Positions 48,753 to 56,601 are shown, counted from the first letter of the stretch. The stretch is DNA of 64,000 nt from Methylobacterium terrae (GCF_003173755.1 NZ_CP029553.1:2000501-2064500), one strand, 5' to 3'. The notes: generated by a model from the letters alone, not told the origin. Numbers and translations are program-made.

Positions 48753-49760
48753 TCAGGCGGACAGACCGCCCTTCACCCCGGCGGCAAGCGCCCGGTCGAG
48801 GGCGTCGAACACCGCCGCGTAGGTCGCCTCGGCGGCGGAGAGGCGCTCGGGCAGCCCGGCGAGCTTGCCGCGGGCGAAGGCGCGGGCGAGCTGGAACTGG
48901 AACGCCTTGGCCTCCTGCGAAAGCCGCGTCGCCGCCTCCGCCGCCTCGCCGAACGCCCCCGCGCCCTCGGCGTCGAGCCAGGCGAGATGGCTGCCGAGCA
49001 GCTCGAAATTCGCCCCGAGCTGGCGCGTGGTGTTGAAGGCGTAGGAGTGGAACGCCGAGAGCGGCCGCTGCACGAAGGCGTCCTCCTTCGCGGCGAGCGC
49101 CGCGCGGAAGGCCGTGACCGGGTTGGATCCCGGCGCCTGCGCGCGGTGGCGGCGCAGCAGCGCGAGCGCCGCCGCGGGACGTTCGGAGCCCGCAAGGCCC
49201 GGACCGCACGGCTTCACGAACTCGGCGTAGGGCAGGAGCTCGCCCTTCGCGAAGAGGCCGTCGTAATCGGCGCCTTCGAGCTGGAAGCGGCCGGCATTGT
49301 GGACGTAGTCGAGCCGGCGCCGCGCGGGATCGAGGGCCAGGATCGCGATCGTGGTCTTCGAGGCCTCGCGCCGGTAGGTGGTGCCGGCGGTGTCGGGCAG
49401 GAAGTAGGCGTTGACCTCGACCAGCACCGGGAGCCCGCGCGCCGCCTGGATCAGGCTGTGGCTCTCCAGGTCCTCGTAGAGCGCGAGTTCCAGGACCTCG
49501 AGGCCGTAGAGCGCCTCAAGGTCGGCCGCCTTCGGCTTGAAGAAGGTGAACTGGTCGCCCTCGAAGTCCTGGCGCAGGGTGAAGCCCAGCATCGCCTCGG
49601 GCTCGAGCCCCCGCAGGTGCAGGAGCTCGATCCAGAGATCGACGTAGCAGTTCGTCTCCGGCCAGATCCGGTCGGGAGCGTGGAGCCTGTGCGGCGTGTG
49701 GGGCACCGCGGACGTCTCCGTCCGCGGCGCCTCAAGCGGGAGAGCGAGGGCTGCCGACAT
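48753..49760 (-). CDS. DUF1839 family protein
   Basis: A 335-residue DUF1839 protein, last of a four-gene operon with a carrier protein, a flavoprotein and an aminoacyl-carrier ligase. Conserved-looking parts are RIWPETNCYVDLWIELLHLR, AMLGFTLRQDFEGDQFTFFK, and FGEAAEAATRLSQEAKAFQF. The Cys of TNCYVDLWIE (near residue 38) and polar residues in VHNAGRFQLEG are candidates for an acyl-transfer active site, similar in idea to BtrH-like acyltransferases. It could move the aminoacyl group from the carrier to a final acceptor; this is inference. It starts 7 bases after the ligase stop. Confidence 0.82.
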   Translation of the reverse strand: MSAALALPLEAPRTETSAVPHTPHRLHAPDRIWPETNCYVDLWIELLHLRGLEPEAMLGFTLRQDFEGDQFTFFKPKAADLEALYGLEVLELALYEDLESHSLIQAARGLPVLVEVNAYFLPDTAGTTYRREASKTTIAILALDPARRRLDYVHNAGRFQLEGADYDGLFAKGELLPYAEFVKPCGPGLAGSERPAAALALLRRHRAQAPGSNPVTAFRAALAAKEDAFVQRPLSAFHSYAFNTTRQLGANFELLGSHLAWLDAEGAGAFGEAAEAATRLSQEAKAFQFQLARAFARGKLAGLPERLSAAEATYAAVFDALDRALAAGVKGGLSA

Positions 49761-49767
49761 CGCGGCC

Positions 49768-50751
49768 TCAGCCGAAGAGCTGGGCGCGCACGTCCGCCGG
49801 CCAGGCGTCGAGGTCGAGGCCGTGGTGGCGCAGCAGCGCGAGGGTGATCCGCTCCAGCCCGAAGCCGACGCAGGCCGTGTGCGCGACCGAGCCGTCTCCC
49901 TGCTCGATGCCCCAGGTCGTGCCGAAATGGTCCTGGTGGTAGTTGAAGCTGAGGCAGGCGGTCGGCTTGTCCTCGCTGTTGACCGGCACGTTCAGCTCGA
50001 ACTTCAGCGCCTGGGCGCGCTGGTTGTTGGCGAGCATCTTGCCGGCGCGGCCGAAGAACGGGTCGTTGGCCGGGTCGATGGCGAGCGGCAGGCCGAGGTC
50101 GCTCATCATCTTGGTGCCGCGGGCCAGCCACAGCTCGCGGAAGGCCAGCACCTGCTCCGGCGTGCCCATGCGGACGTATTCGCGCATGCGGAACAGCTGC
50201 ATCCGGGTCGGCTCCAGCGACGGCTCGTGCCGGAAGCAGTAGGATTGCAGGTCGAACAGCAGCCCGTCCGCGGGCAGCCGGCCGCGAGCGGCGGCGACCG
50301 GGTAGAGCGGGTAGCAGGCCGCCGGCGTCAGCACGATGTCGGTCGCCGCCTGCTTGGCGGTCCAGTCCTCGCCGGCGTCGAGGCAGGCCAGCAGGCGGGC
50401 GTGGTCGGCCTCGTTGCCGCAGAAGCTGTGCACCGTGCCGGCGAGGTGCGGGAAGCCCTTGAGGTAGCCGCTGCGCTCGAAGCTGGAGCGAGCCATGCCG
50501 GGCGGGAAGCGCAAGGCCTCGGCGCCGTCGGCCCCGCCGATGCGCGAGACCAGCCGGTCGAGGGCTTCGACCACGCTCTCGAAGGCGCCGGAGCGGCCGT
50601 AGAGCCCGTCGACCCCGGTGCGGATCAGGAGGCCGCGGTCGAACAGGCGGTCGAGGAACGAGCGCGGCTCGGGCGCGGCGTCGTCGAGCGCCGCGTCGGC
50701 GGCGGGCAGGAGATCGGAGTGGAGACGATCGGAGGAGAGGCTCTGGTCCAT
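49768..50751 (-). CDS. Amino acid:[carrier protein] ligase
   Basis: A 327-residue class-II aminoacyl-tRNA-synthetase-like enzyme that lacks a tRNA-binding domain. In Bradyrhizobium such proteins activate small amino acids with ATP and load them onto a carrier protein's phosphopantetheine arm. The class-II core is seen in [37 protein letters not shown] (motif 2 region with RHEPSLE) and [18 protein letters not shown] (motif 3 with GLER). [14 protein letters not shown] fits the active-site base. Which amino acid is bound cannot be told. Its ATG overlaps the flavoprotein stop (TGATG) and the ACP is two genes upstream. Confidence 0.87.
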   Translation of the reverse strand: MDQSLSSDRLHSDLLPAADAALDDAAPEPRSFLDRLFDRGLLIRTGVDGLYGRSGAFESVVEALDRLVSRIGGADGAEALRFPPGMARSSFERSGYLKGFPHLAGTVHSFCGNEADHARLLACLDAGEDWTAKQAATDIVLTPAACYPLYPVAAARGRLPADGLLFDLQSYCFRHEPSLEPTRMQLFRMREYVRMGTPEQVLAFRELWLARGTKMMSDLGLPLAIDPANDPFFGRAGKMLANNQRAQALKFELNVPVNSEDKPTACLSFNYHQDHFGTTWGIEQGDGSVAHTACVGFGLERITLALLRHHGLDLDAWPADVRAQLFG

Positions 50752-51986
50752 CACGCGCTCAGGAGCTTGCCGCTGCCCTTCTGCACCAGCAGGAGGTTGG
50801 CGGTGTTGGAGAGGATGCGGTCGTTGCTGATCATCAGCGGGGCCGAGAGGACGTCGCGCAGCTGCCGGCCGAGGCTGAACGGGGTGCCGTTCTTGTAGCC
50901 GGCGATGCCGACCACGCCGAGCGCGCGCTGCACGATCTCGACGGCCTGGGCCGAGACGGTGGTCTTCACGTTGTTGAGCATGATCGAGAAGCCGATCGCG
51001 CTCAAAGCATCCGGGTCGCCCTTGGCGGCCTCGTAGCGGGCGAGCCCGGCGACGACCGTGCTCTTCATCGCCTGGAGCTCGTTGGCGGCTTCCGCCAGGC
51101 GCAAGGCGCCCGGGGGCACCTGGCCCGGCTTCTTGCGCGCCTCGCCCTGCACGAAGGCGCGGGCGCGGTCGACGGCGTAAGCGGCGATGCCGAACCACAC
51201 GCTGCCCCAGAGGAGGTGCGAGGCGGCGAGCATCGACTGGGCGGCGATCTCCGCGAAGGGCTTCTGCAGCACCTGGGCCACGGGCAGGCCCTCGGCCTTG
51301 AGCAGGAAGCCGTCGCTGCAGGTGCCGCGCATGCCGAGCGTATCCCACACGCTGGTGCGCTCGAGGGTGATCTGGTCGGCGAGCAGCGCCACCAGCACCT
51401 GGTCGGAGGTCGCGGCCTCCTTGTGACGGCGGGCGGTCGCCAGGATCAGGTCGGCCTGGGCGCCGTAGGAGATGACGCTGGCCTCCTTCGTCAGGCGGAA
51501 GGTGTCGTGTTCTCCCGTTCCCTCGGCCTCGACCGCGCACAGGCTGTTGCGCAGGTCGCCGCCGATCCCGGCCTCGGTGGTCGAGGAGGCGATCAGCATC
51601 TGCTCGGCGACGATCCGCTCCATCAGGCCGCGATGCCAGGCGCTGTCCTGCCCGTGGGTGACGAGGCTCGCGAGCTTGATGTGGTGCATCGCGAACACCA
51701 TCGCGCAGGCCGAGCAGGCGCGCCCGAGGATGGCGCAGAGCTCGGCGAGCTCGCTCATCGAGGCCCCCTCCCCTCCCAGGGGCTGCGGCACCTGGATGCC
51801 GAGCAGGCGCTCGGCCTTGAGCGCGGCGACCGCCTCGGCGGGAAACCGGCCGTCGCGATCGACCGCGTCGGCGTGGCGGGCGGCGACCTCCGCGACGCGC
51901 TTGGCGCGGGCGTCGAGGGCGCCCGCCGTCGCCGCGACCGGCGCCGCGACCGGCACCGTCGCGGCGACCTCGACGTGCATGTTCAT
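50751..51986 (-). CDS. Acyl-CoA-dehydrogenase-like flavoprotein
   Basis: A 411-residue acyl-CoA dehydrogenase fold protein. It has [75 protein letters not shown], and the C-terminal [20 protein letters not shown]. It is expected to bind FAD. In this operon its substrate is probably an aminoacyl or related acyl group held on the carrier protein, which it could oxidise as PltE-like prolyl-carrier oxidases do. Its ATG overlaps the ACP stop (ATGA) and its stop overlaps the ligase start. Confidence 0.87.
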   Translation of the reverse strand: MNMHVEVAATVPVAAPVAATAGALDARAKRVAEVAARHADAVDRDGRFPAEAVAALKAERLLGIQVPQPLGGEGASMSELAELCAILGRACSACAMVFAMHHIKLASLVTHGQDSAWHRGLMERIVAEQMLIASSTTEAGIGGDLRNSLCAVEAEGTGEHDTFRLTKEASVISYGAQADLILATARRHKEAATSDQVLVALLADQITLERTSVWDTLGMRGTCSDGFLLKAEGLPVAQVLQKPFAEIAAQSMLAASHLLWGSVWFGIAAYAVDRARAFVQGEARKKPGQVPPGALRLAEAANELQAMKSTVVAGLARYEAAKGDPDALSAIGFSIMLNNVKTTVSAQAVEIVQRALGVVGIAGYKNGTPFSLGRQLRDVLSAPLMISNDRILSNTANLLLVQKGSGKLLSA

Positions 51987-52237
51987 GCGGCCTCCTGCTG
52001 GCTGAGGCCCGCGACGGTGTCCCGGATGATGCGGATGGTCGAGAACGAGCGACGACCGAGCGCGGAATCGGGGAACTCGATCTCGAAGCGCTCCTCGAGG
52101 GCCAGCATCAGCTGCACCGAGCCGAAGGAATCGAGACCCTTCTCGAACAGGTCGTCGTCGTCCGACAGACCGTCGACCACACCCTTGAGCGATTCGAGCG
52201 ACTTCAGCACGTCCCGGATGTCGGAAATTTCGACCAT
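51983..52237 (-). CDS. Acyl carrier protein
   Basis: An 84-residue carrier protein. The phosphopantetheine site is [20 protein letters not shown] (Ser in DSFG, about residue 37). The helices flanking it match ACP folds, and the acidic surface ([10 protein letters not shown]) is typical. It is the first gene of the operon with the flavoprotein, ligase and DUF1839. It is the likely holder of the aminoacyl thioester. The ATG at 52237 follows a GAGGTGGAACC-type site (weak). Confidence 0.88.
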   Translation of the reverse strand: MVEISDIRDVLKSLESLKGVVDGLSDDDDLFEKGLDSFGSVQLMLALEERFEIEFPDSALGRRSFSTIRIIRDTVAGLSQQEAA

Positions 52238-52266
52238 GAGGTTCCACCTTCCTGTATGAGACAACG

Positions 52267-52287
52267 CTCTCATTTTGGAGATGAGAG
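52267..52287. promoter_or_regulatory. Inverted repeat upstream of the ACP operon
   Basis: CTCTCAT, 7-base spacer, ATGAGAG lies 30-50 bases before the ACP start codon, flanked by AT-rich sequence (GGTAAATTTTCGGATTTCTA). It may be an operator for a repressor of the operon. Confidence 0.5.
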
Positions 52288-52927
52288 TGCAATGTCAGGT
52301 CTAAACCTTGGTAAATTTTCGGATTTCTATTTTAGAGAAACACCTGCTCCACTGCGGCGCAGGACGCTCGATCCGAGCTGATGTCGACCACTCAACTCGA
52401 TGCGGCTTAACGGCTGGCAAATCGCAGCGCGGAGTCGGGCGAGAGGATTCCGTCAAGCTTACGGATTTCCCCAAAGGAGGCCGAAGCCCGAGGAGTCCGG
52501 AGCCCGAGGAGACCGGAGCCCGGGTCTGTCCGCAGGGCCGAGCCTGAGCCGCTCCGCAGCCGGAGCCTGTGACCTGTGACGGTACCGACCGCGCGGCCGC
52601 GGGATTCTTCTGGTCTCCCCTGTTCGGTGGAGCGGGGTGGCGCCGATCCGGACCCTAGCGCCGGGGGCGCGCGCGATGAAGCGGCCGGCGCAACCCTATT
52701 TCGAGGTAGCCGCATGCCCTTCCGGAGATCCCGCCCCCGCGTCCAGTGGCGTGGTCGGCGCCCCTCCCCCGTCGTCGGCGCGCCCCGTTGGCGCGCCCCG
52801 TTGGCGCGCCGGGCTTGCGCGAGGCTTGCGCCGCCCCCGCGGTGCCGATTGCGAATCGGGGCGCGAACGGGCCAATTGCAGTTTGAGCGCCGAACCGGCG
52901 AATTTTCTGCAAACAGGGCTCGCGAGG
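52288..52927. other. Intergenic region between ACP operon and repA (parA)
   Basis: 640 bases with no supported gene. They hold a GAAGCCCGAGGAGTCCG / GAGCCCGAGGAGACCG direct repeat (52483-52515), two copies of a 13-base GGCGCGCCCCGTT unit with three GGCGCGCC octamers (52777-52810), and inverted half-sites ATTGCAG (about 52873) and CTGCAAAC (about 52908) that match one half of the parS palindrome. This is the likely repA promoter and operator. Confidence 0.55.
52777..52810. repeat. Triple GGCGCGCC spaced by CCGTT
   Basis: Three 8-base palindromes GGCGCGCC, each separated by CCGTT (13-base period), lie about 120 bases before the repA start. It may bind a regulator or be a replicon-control site. 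Confidence 0.6.
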
Positions 52928-54136
52928 ATGAATCAGCACACGCCGCCGCAACCCCCTCCCCCGGTCGCACCCGCCGCGATGATCGGCGCCCACGCGGCGA
53001 CGCTCCGGGCGCAGCTGCAGGCGATCTCCTCCGGGCTGTTCCCGCCCACGGCCGCCAAGGGCCTGCGCCGCTTCACCTCGACGGAGGCCGCCCGCATCAT
53101 CGGCGTGACGGTGTCGCGGCTGCAGCAGCTCGCCGCCGACGGGCTCGGGCCGCAGCCGGAGGTCTCGTCGAACGGCCGGCGCTCCTACAGCCTCGCCGAC
53201 ATCCACGGCCTGCGCGCCTACCTCGACGAGAACACGCGAGGCGGCCGGCGCTACCAGCCGCGGCGGTCTGCGTCCGAGCACCTGCAGGTCGTCGCGGTGG
53301 CGAACTTCAAGGGCGGGTCGGGCAAGACCACCACCACCGCCCACCTCGCCCAGTCGCTGGTCCTGCGCGGCTACCGGGTGCTCGCCATCGACCTCGATCC
53401 ACAGGCCAGCCTCTCGGCCCTGATGGGCGTGCAGCCCGAGCTCGACGTCGGCGCCGACGAGACGCTCTACGGCGCGATCCGGTACGACGGCGCCAAGCCC
53501 CTGCGGGACGTCGTGCGCCCGACCTACTTCACCGGCCTCGACCTCGTGCCGGCCAACCTCGAGCTGATGGAGTTCGAGCACGAGACCCCGCGGGCGCTGA
53601 GCCGGCGCCGGGCCGGCGAGCCGCTGTTCTTCGACCGGGTCGCGCACGCGATCGAGACCGTGGGCGACGCCTACGACGTCGTCGTCATCGATTGCCCGCC
53701 GCAGCTCGGCTACCTGACGCTGTCGGCGCTCTGCGCCGCGACCTCGCTCCTCATCACTGTGCATCCGCAGATGCTCGACGTCGCCTCGATGAGCCAGTTC
53801 CTGGCGATGACCGAGGATCTGCTCGGCGTGGTGGCGGAATCCGGGGGTAAGCTGCAATACGACTGGCTGCGCTACCTCGTGACCCGCTACGAGCAGCAGG
53901 ACGCGCCGCAGACCCGCATCGTCGGCATGCTGCGCACCCTGTTCGAGGACGCGGTGCTGACCGCGCCGATGCTCAAGTCCTCGGCGGTGTCCGATGCCGG
54001 CCTGTCGAAGCAGACCCTCTACGAGATCGGCCGCGAGGGCGTGACCCGCTCGACCTACGACCGGGCGCTCGAATCCCTCGAGGCCGTCAACGGCGAGATC
54101 GAGGGCCTGATCCGCCGTGCCTGGGGCCGGCCATGA
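52928..54136 (+). CDS. repA: Partition protein RepA (ParA type, RepABC family)
   Basis: A 402-residue RepABC-type ParA ATPase. An N-terminal HTH region (GLFPPTAAKGLRRFTSTEAA, then RIIGVTVSRLQQLAADGLGP) precedes the ATPase: deviant Walker A VVAVANFKGGSGKTTTTAHL, Walker A' RVLAIDLDPQASLSALMGVQ, and the VVVIDCPPQLGYLTLSALCA Walker B. It segregates the replicon and represses its own operon. ATG 52928 gives the usual RepA length; upstream in-frame starts would add a Pro/Ala-rich tail unlike the family. It overlaps repB by four bases (ATGA). Confidence 0.92.
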   Translation: MNQHTPPQPPPPVAPAAMIGAHAATLRAQLQAISSGLFPPTAAKGLRRFTSTEAARIIGVTVSRLQQLAADGLGPQPEVSSNGRRSYSLADIHGLRAYLDENTRGGRRYQPRRSASEHLQVVAVANFKGGSGKTTTTAHLAQSLVLRGYRVLAIDLDPQASLSALMGVQPELDVGADETLYGAIRYDGAKPLRDVVRPTYFTGLDLVPANLELMEFEHETPRALSRRRAGEPLFFDRVAHAIETVGDAYDVVVIDCPPQLGYLTLSALCAATSLLITVHPQMLDVASMSQFLAMTEDLLGVVAESGGKLQYDWLRYLVTRYEQQDAPQTRIVGMLRTLFEDAVLTAPMLKSSAVSDAGLSKQTLYEIGREGVTRSTYDRALESLEAVNGEIEGLIRRAWGRP

Positions 54137-55185
54137 GCCGCAAGTCGAACCTCGACGCGCTGTTCGGCGCCCGGCCCGCGCCGAAGCCCGTCGCGGCCCC
54201 GCCGACGCCGGATCCCGAGGCGTTTGCAGCTGCAAACCCCGACACCGCCGAGCCCGAGTTTGCAGCTGCAAACCCGCCCGCCCCGGAGCGCAGCCGCAGC
54301 GGCCCGGTCAGGGCGATGAGCAGCACCCTGCGGGGGCTCGCCGCCCGGGCCGATGCCGCGGCCGAGATCGAGGCCGGCACGGTGGTGGTCGAGATCGAGC
54401 CGGAGCGGATCGACGACTCGTTCATCGCCGACCGGGTGGCCGATGCCCACGATCCCGGCCTGCCCGCCCTGGTCGAGAGCATCCGCGAGAGCGGCCAGCA
54501 GGTGCCGATCCTGGTGCGGCCGCACCCGGACAGCCCGGAGCGCTACCAGGTCGCCTATGGCCGCCGGCGCATCCAGGCGGCGCGACGCCTTGCCCGGCCG
54601 GTCCGCGCCGTGGTGCGCCCGCTCTCGGATGCCGAGCTGGTGGTGGCCCAGGGCAAGGAGAACCTGGAGCGGCAGGACCTCAGCTACATCGAGCGGGCCT
54701 TCTTCGCGCTCCGGCTCGAGGAGCACGGATTCGCCCGCGCCACGATCACCGCCGCGATGGGCGTCGGCAAGGGCGACCTCTCGACCCTGATCTCGGTGGC
54801 CCGCACGGTGCCGGCGGAGATCGTCCGGGCGGTCGGCCCGGCCCCGGCCGCCGGCCGGCCGCGCTGGATGCTGCTCGCCGAGCGGATCAGGGCAGCGCGC
54901 CCGGACCGGATCGCCGGCCTCATCGCCGAGCCGGGCTTCCGCGAAAAGCCGACCAACGAGCGCTTCGCCGCGTTGCTGGGCGCGCTGGCCCCGCCCGGGG
55001 CACCGCGGCCGGCGCCGCAGGTGTGGAGCGACGAGGCCGGCCGCGGCATCGCCCGGATCGAGCGCACGCCCGACCGGGTCGCCCTGTCCTTCGACGATCG
55101 CGCGGAGCCGGGGCTCGCCGACTACGTCCTCGACCGGCTGCCGGAGATCCTGGCCGCCTACCGGGCGGGACGCTCGCGGCCCTGA
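54133..55185 (+). CDS. repB: Partition protein RepB (ParB type, RepABC family)
   Basis: A 350-residue ParB-like centromere-binding protein. The N-terminal part MSRKSNLDALFGARPAPKPV has the RepB-type start. Then SIRESGQQVPILVRPHP, RYQVAYGRRRIQAARRLARP (GRRR motif) and GKENLERQDLSYIERAFFAL, followed by a helix-turn-helix (HGFARATITAAMGVGKGDLS). The segment about residues 30-48 (FAAANPDTAEPEFAAANP) is encoded by two perfect parS palindromes, so the centromere is inside its own gene. The next gene is a small secreted protein; no repC follows. Confidence 0.92.
   Translation: MSRKSNLDALFGARPAPKPVAAPPTPDPEAFAAANPDTAEPEFAAANPPAPERSRSGPVRAMSSTLRGLAARADAAAEIEAGTVVVEIEPERIDDSFIADRVADAHDPGLPALVESIRESGQQVPILVRPHPDSPERYQVAYGRRRIQAARRLARPVRAVVRPLSDAELVVAQGKENLERQDLSYIERAFFALRLEEHGFARATITAAMGVGKGDLSTLISVARTVPAEIVRAVGPAPAAGRPRWMLLAERIRAARPDRIAGLIAEPGFREKPTNERFAALLGALAPPGAPRPAPQVWSDEAGRGIARIERTPDRVALSFDDRAEPGLADYVLDRLPEILAAYRAGRSRP
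54222..54237. promoter_or_regulatory. parS palindrome, copy 1, inside repB
   Basis: GTTTGCAGCTGCAAAC, a perfect 16-base palindrome fitting the RepABC centromere consensus GTTNNNNGCNNNNAAC. It encodes Phe-Ala-Ala-Ala-Asn in repB. Confidence 0.85.
54258..54273. promoter_or_regulatory. parS palindrome, copy 2, inside repB
   Basis: A second identical GTTTGCAGCTGCAAAC, 36 bases after the first (in phase with the repB codons, giving FAAAN again). Confidence 0.85.
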
Positions 55186-55258
55186 GCGGCCGCGATCGGG
55201 GAACCGGAGCGGCGGGCGGGGCATGTCCGGGATGTCCCGCCCGCACCCGAGGCCCGCC

Positions 55259-55462
55259 ATGCGCCGCGCTCTCCTGTTCCTCGCCCTCCTGTCGCCCGCG
55301 ACGGTTCTCGCCCAGGGCGCCCCCGAATCCGCCCCGCCCGACGATCGTCAGGTCTGCGAGACCAAGGCCGACCGGTCCGGCATCACCGGCGACAACCGGG
55401 CGACCTACCTGCGCGAGTGCGAGGCCGGCGAGCGCCTGGTGCGCGGCGACGCTCCCCGCTGA
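55259..55462 (+). CDS. Small secreted protein with two cysteines
   Basis: A 67-residue exported protein. The signal peptide MRRALLFLALLSPATVLAQG is followed by a short mature part with CETKADRSGITGDNRATYL and RECEAGERL. The C-x(n)-GxxR-x(n)-EC layout is PsiF-like (single repeat). ATG 55259 is preferred over the upstream in-frame start, because it begins the signal peptide. The function is unknown, probably periplasmic. Confidence 0.65.
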   Translation: MRRALLFLALLSPATVLAQGAPESAPPDDRQVCETKADRSGITGDNRATYLRECEAGERLVRGDAPR

Positions 55463-55537
55463 GGCGAACGGCGGCCGGTCCGGCGCGTTGGTTCTCCGAA
55501 GGCATTCGCCGCTGAGCACCCGATGACGGAGCACCCG

Positions 55538-55819
55538 ATGACCGACTGGAGGTCCATCGATCGCGCCCCCCAGGACGGGCGCTGGATCATCGCCATCCAC
55601 CGGGACGTGCCGGACCGGCGCGCCGTGATCCGGTGGGATCCCGGGCGGGCCGGGGACGGCCGCCCCTGGCACGTCGCCACCACCGAGTACGGCTACGCGC
55701 CGGACGCGTTCACCCACTGGACGCCGTTTCCGGAGCTGCCGGAGCCGGGGCAGGGAGGCGAGAAGGGAGGCGAGAAGGGAGGCGAGAAGGGAGGCGAGAA
55801 GGGAGGATTGACGGGGTGA
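55538..55819 (+). CDS. Hypothetical protein with (GGEK) repeats at the C-terminus
   Basis: A 93-residue soluble protein: MTDWRSIDRAPQDGRWIIAI, a beta-rich middle (VIRWDPGRAGDGRPWHVATT), HWTPFPELPEPGQ, and four copies of GGEK. The core looks like a phage/prokaryote WxxI..APxDGxxI small domain. A 15-base duplication (GAGCACCCGATGACG) puts a second ATG at 55523; ATG 55538 has a better GGAG site. Its stop overlaps the mgtC GTG (GTGA), so translation is coupled. Confidence 0.65.
   Translation: MTDWRSIDRAPQDGRWIIAIHRDVPDRRAVIRWDPGRAGDGRPWHVATTEYGYAPDAFTHWTPFPELPEPGQGGEKGGEKGGEKGGEKGGLTG
55755..55808 (+). repeat. 12-base tandem repeat encoding GGEK
   Basis: Four head-to-tail copies of GGAGGCGAGAAG plus a partial fifth lie just before the mgtC start codon. 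As well as coding GGEK, each copy offers a ribosome-site-like GGAGG, so the array may also influence mgtC translation. Confidence 0.75.
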
Positions 55820-56292
55820 CGCTGCCCGACGCGACGGCCTTCACCCTCGCGGAGATCGTCGGGCGCCTCGGGGCCGCGACCCTGTGCGGCCTCGCCCTCG
55901 GCCTCGAGCGGGAGTGGCGCGGTAAGGATGCAGGCCTGCGCACCCACGCCCTCGTGGCCCTCAGTTCGGCCGTCATCACGACGTCGGCGCTCAGCCTCTA
56001 CGCCGTGGTGCGCCGGGAAGGGGGCGACGCCGACCCGCTGCGGGTGATCCAGGGCCTGGCGCAAGCGATCGGGTTCATCTCGGCCGGGACGATCTTCGTC
56101 GCCCGGCGCAACGTGAAGAACCTGACCACCGCGGCGAGCCTGTGGTTCGCGGCCTCGTCCGGCATCGTCGCCGGGGCGGCGCAGTTCACGCTGCTCGCCG
56201 TCGCGATGGGGTTCGGCCTGGCGATCCTGATCGTGCTGACGCTGCTCCACCGCTTCGGCCTGGCGCGCGAGGAGGATCGGGACGGGGCTTGA
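55816..56292 (+). CDS. MgtC/SapB family membrane protein
   Basis: A 158-residue MgtC-family protein. TM helices include AATLCGLALGLEREWRGKDA (conserved GLERE..GK..GLRTH), ALVALSSAVITTSALSLY, GLAQAIGFISAGTIFV, and LLAVAMGFGLAILIVLTLL. The family controls ATP synthase activity or magnesium handling in some pathogens; here the job is unknown. GTG 55816 overlaps the upstream stop. GGAGG repeats immediately before it may give strong initiation. Confidence 0.85.
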   Translation: MTLPDATAFTLAEIVGRLGAATLCGLALGLEREWRGKDAGLRTHALVALSSAVITTSALSLYAVVRREGGDADPLRVIQGLAQAIGFISAGTIFVARRNVKNLTTAASLWFAASSGIVAGAAQFTLLAVAMGFGLAILIVLTLLHRFGLAREEDRDGA

Positions 56293-56361
56293 GATCCTCG
56301 GCCGTTCGGTCGGGTGGCCCGACGGTCCGCGCCGTCGGGCACGAGGGGAGGGGCAAAACAG

Positions 56362-56410
56362 GAGCACCGCCGCGATGGCGTCGCGGCGGTGCTCGCCCTC
56401 GGCGAGGGCT
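56362..56410 (+). terminator. Strong hairpin pair after mgtC
   Basis: GAGCACCGCCGCGA / TCGCGGCGGTGCTC is a perfect 14-base stem with a 5-base loop, followed by GCCCTC GGC GAGGGC and TTT. It fits a bidirectional terminator between convergent genes. Confidence 0.65.
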
Positions 56411-56455
56411 TTCCTCCCCAGACTTCGGGCCGCTCTCGAGGGCAGCCTGTTTCGT

Positions 56456-56471
56456 GTCTGTGATCACAGAC
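56456..56471. promoter_or_regulatory. Perfect 16-bp palindrome GTCTGTGATCACAGAC
   Basis: A 16-base exact palindrome, 27 bases before a second palindrome (GCACAATTGTGC at 56498-56509). They lie in the space between convergent gene ends, not an ordinary promoter spot. The role is unknown. Confidence 0.5.
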
Positions 56472-56601
56472 GTACCCGGCGACGCGCCCGCGCACAAGCA
56501 CAATTGTGCGTCATCCGCGGGCACCTGGCATTTTCGTGCTCAGATCGCCGGGAGCGGCACGGAGCGCCGCACCGGCCGGCGGGGGAGGGGGCCTGTTCCC
56601 C

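Larger units (their letters stand above)
56293..56601. other. Gap with terminator hairpins and two palindromes
   Basis: 309 bases between convergent mgtC and the molybdopterin oxidoreductase contain no gene. They hold a 14-base perfect stem (56362-56394), a smaller GCCCTC/GAGGGC hairpin and two perfect palindromes at 56456 and 56498. Confidence 0.6.

Noticed and set aside
56498..56509. GCACAATTGTGC as an Fnr or CRP site for the molybdopterin gene
   Set aside because: It lies past the 3' end of that gene, and the sequence does not fit TTGAT-N4-ATCAA or TGTGA-N6-TCACA.
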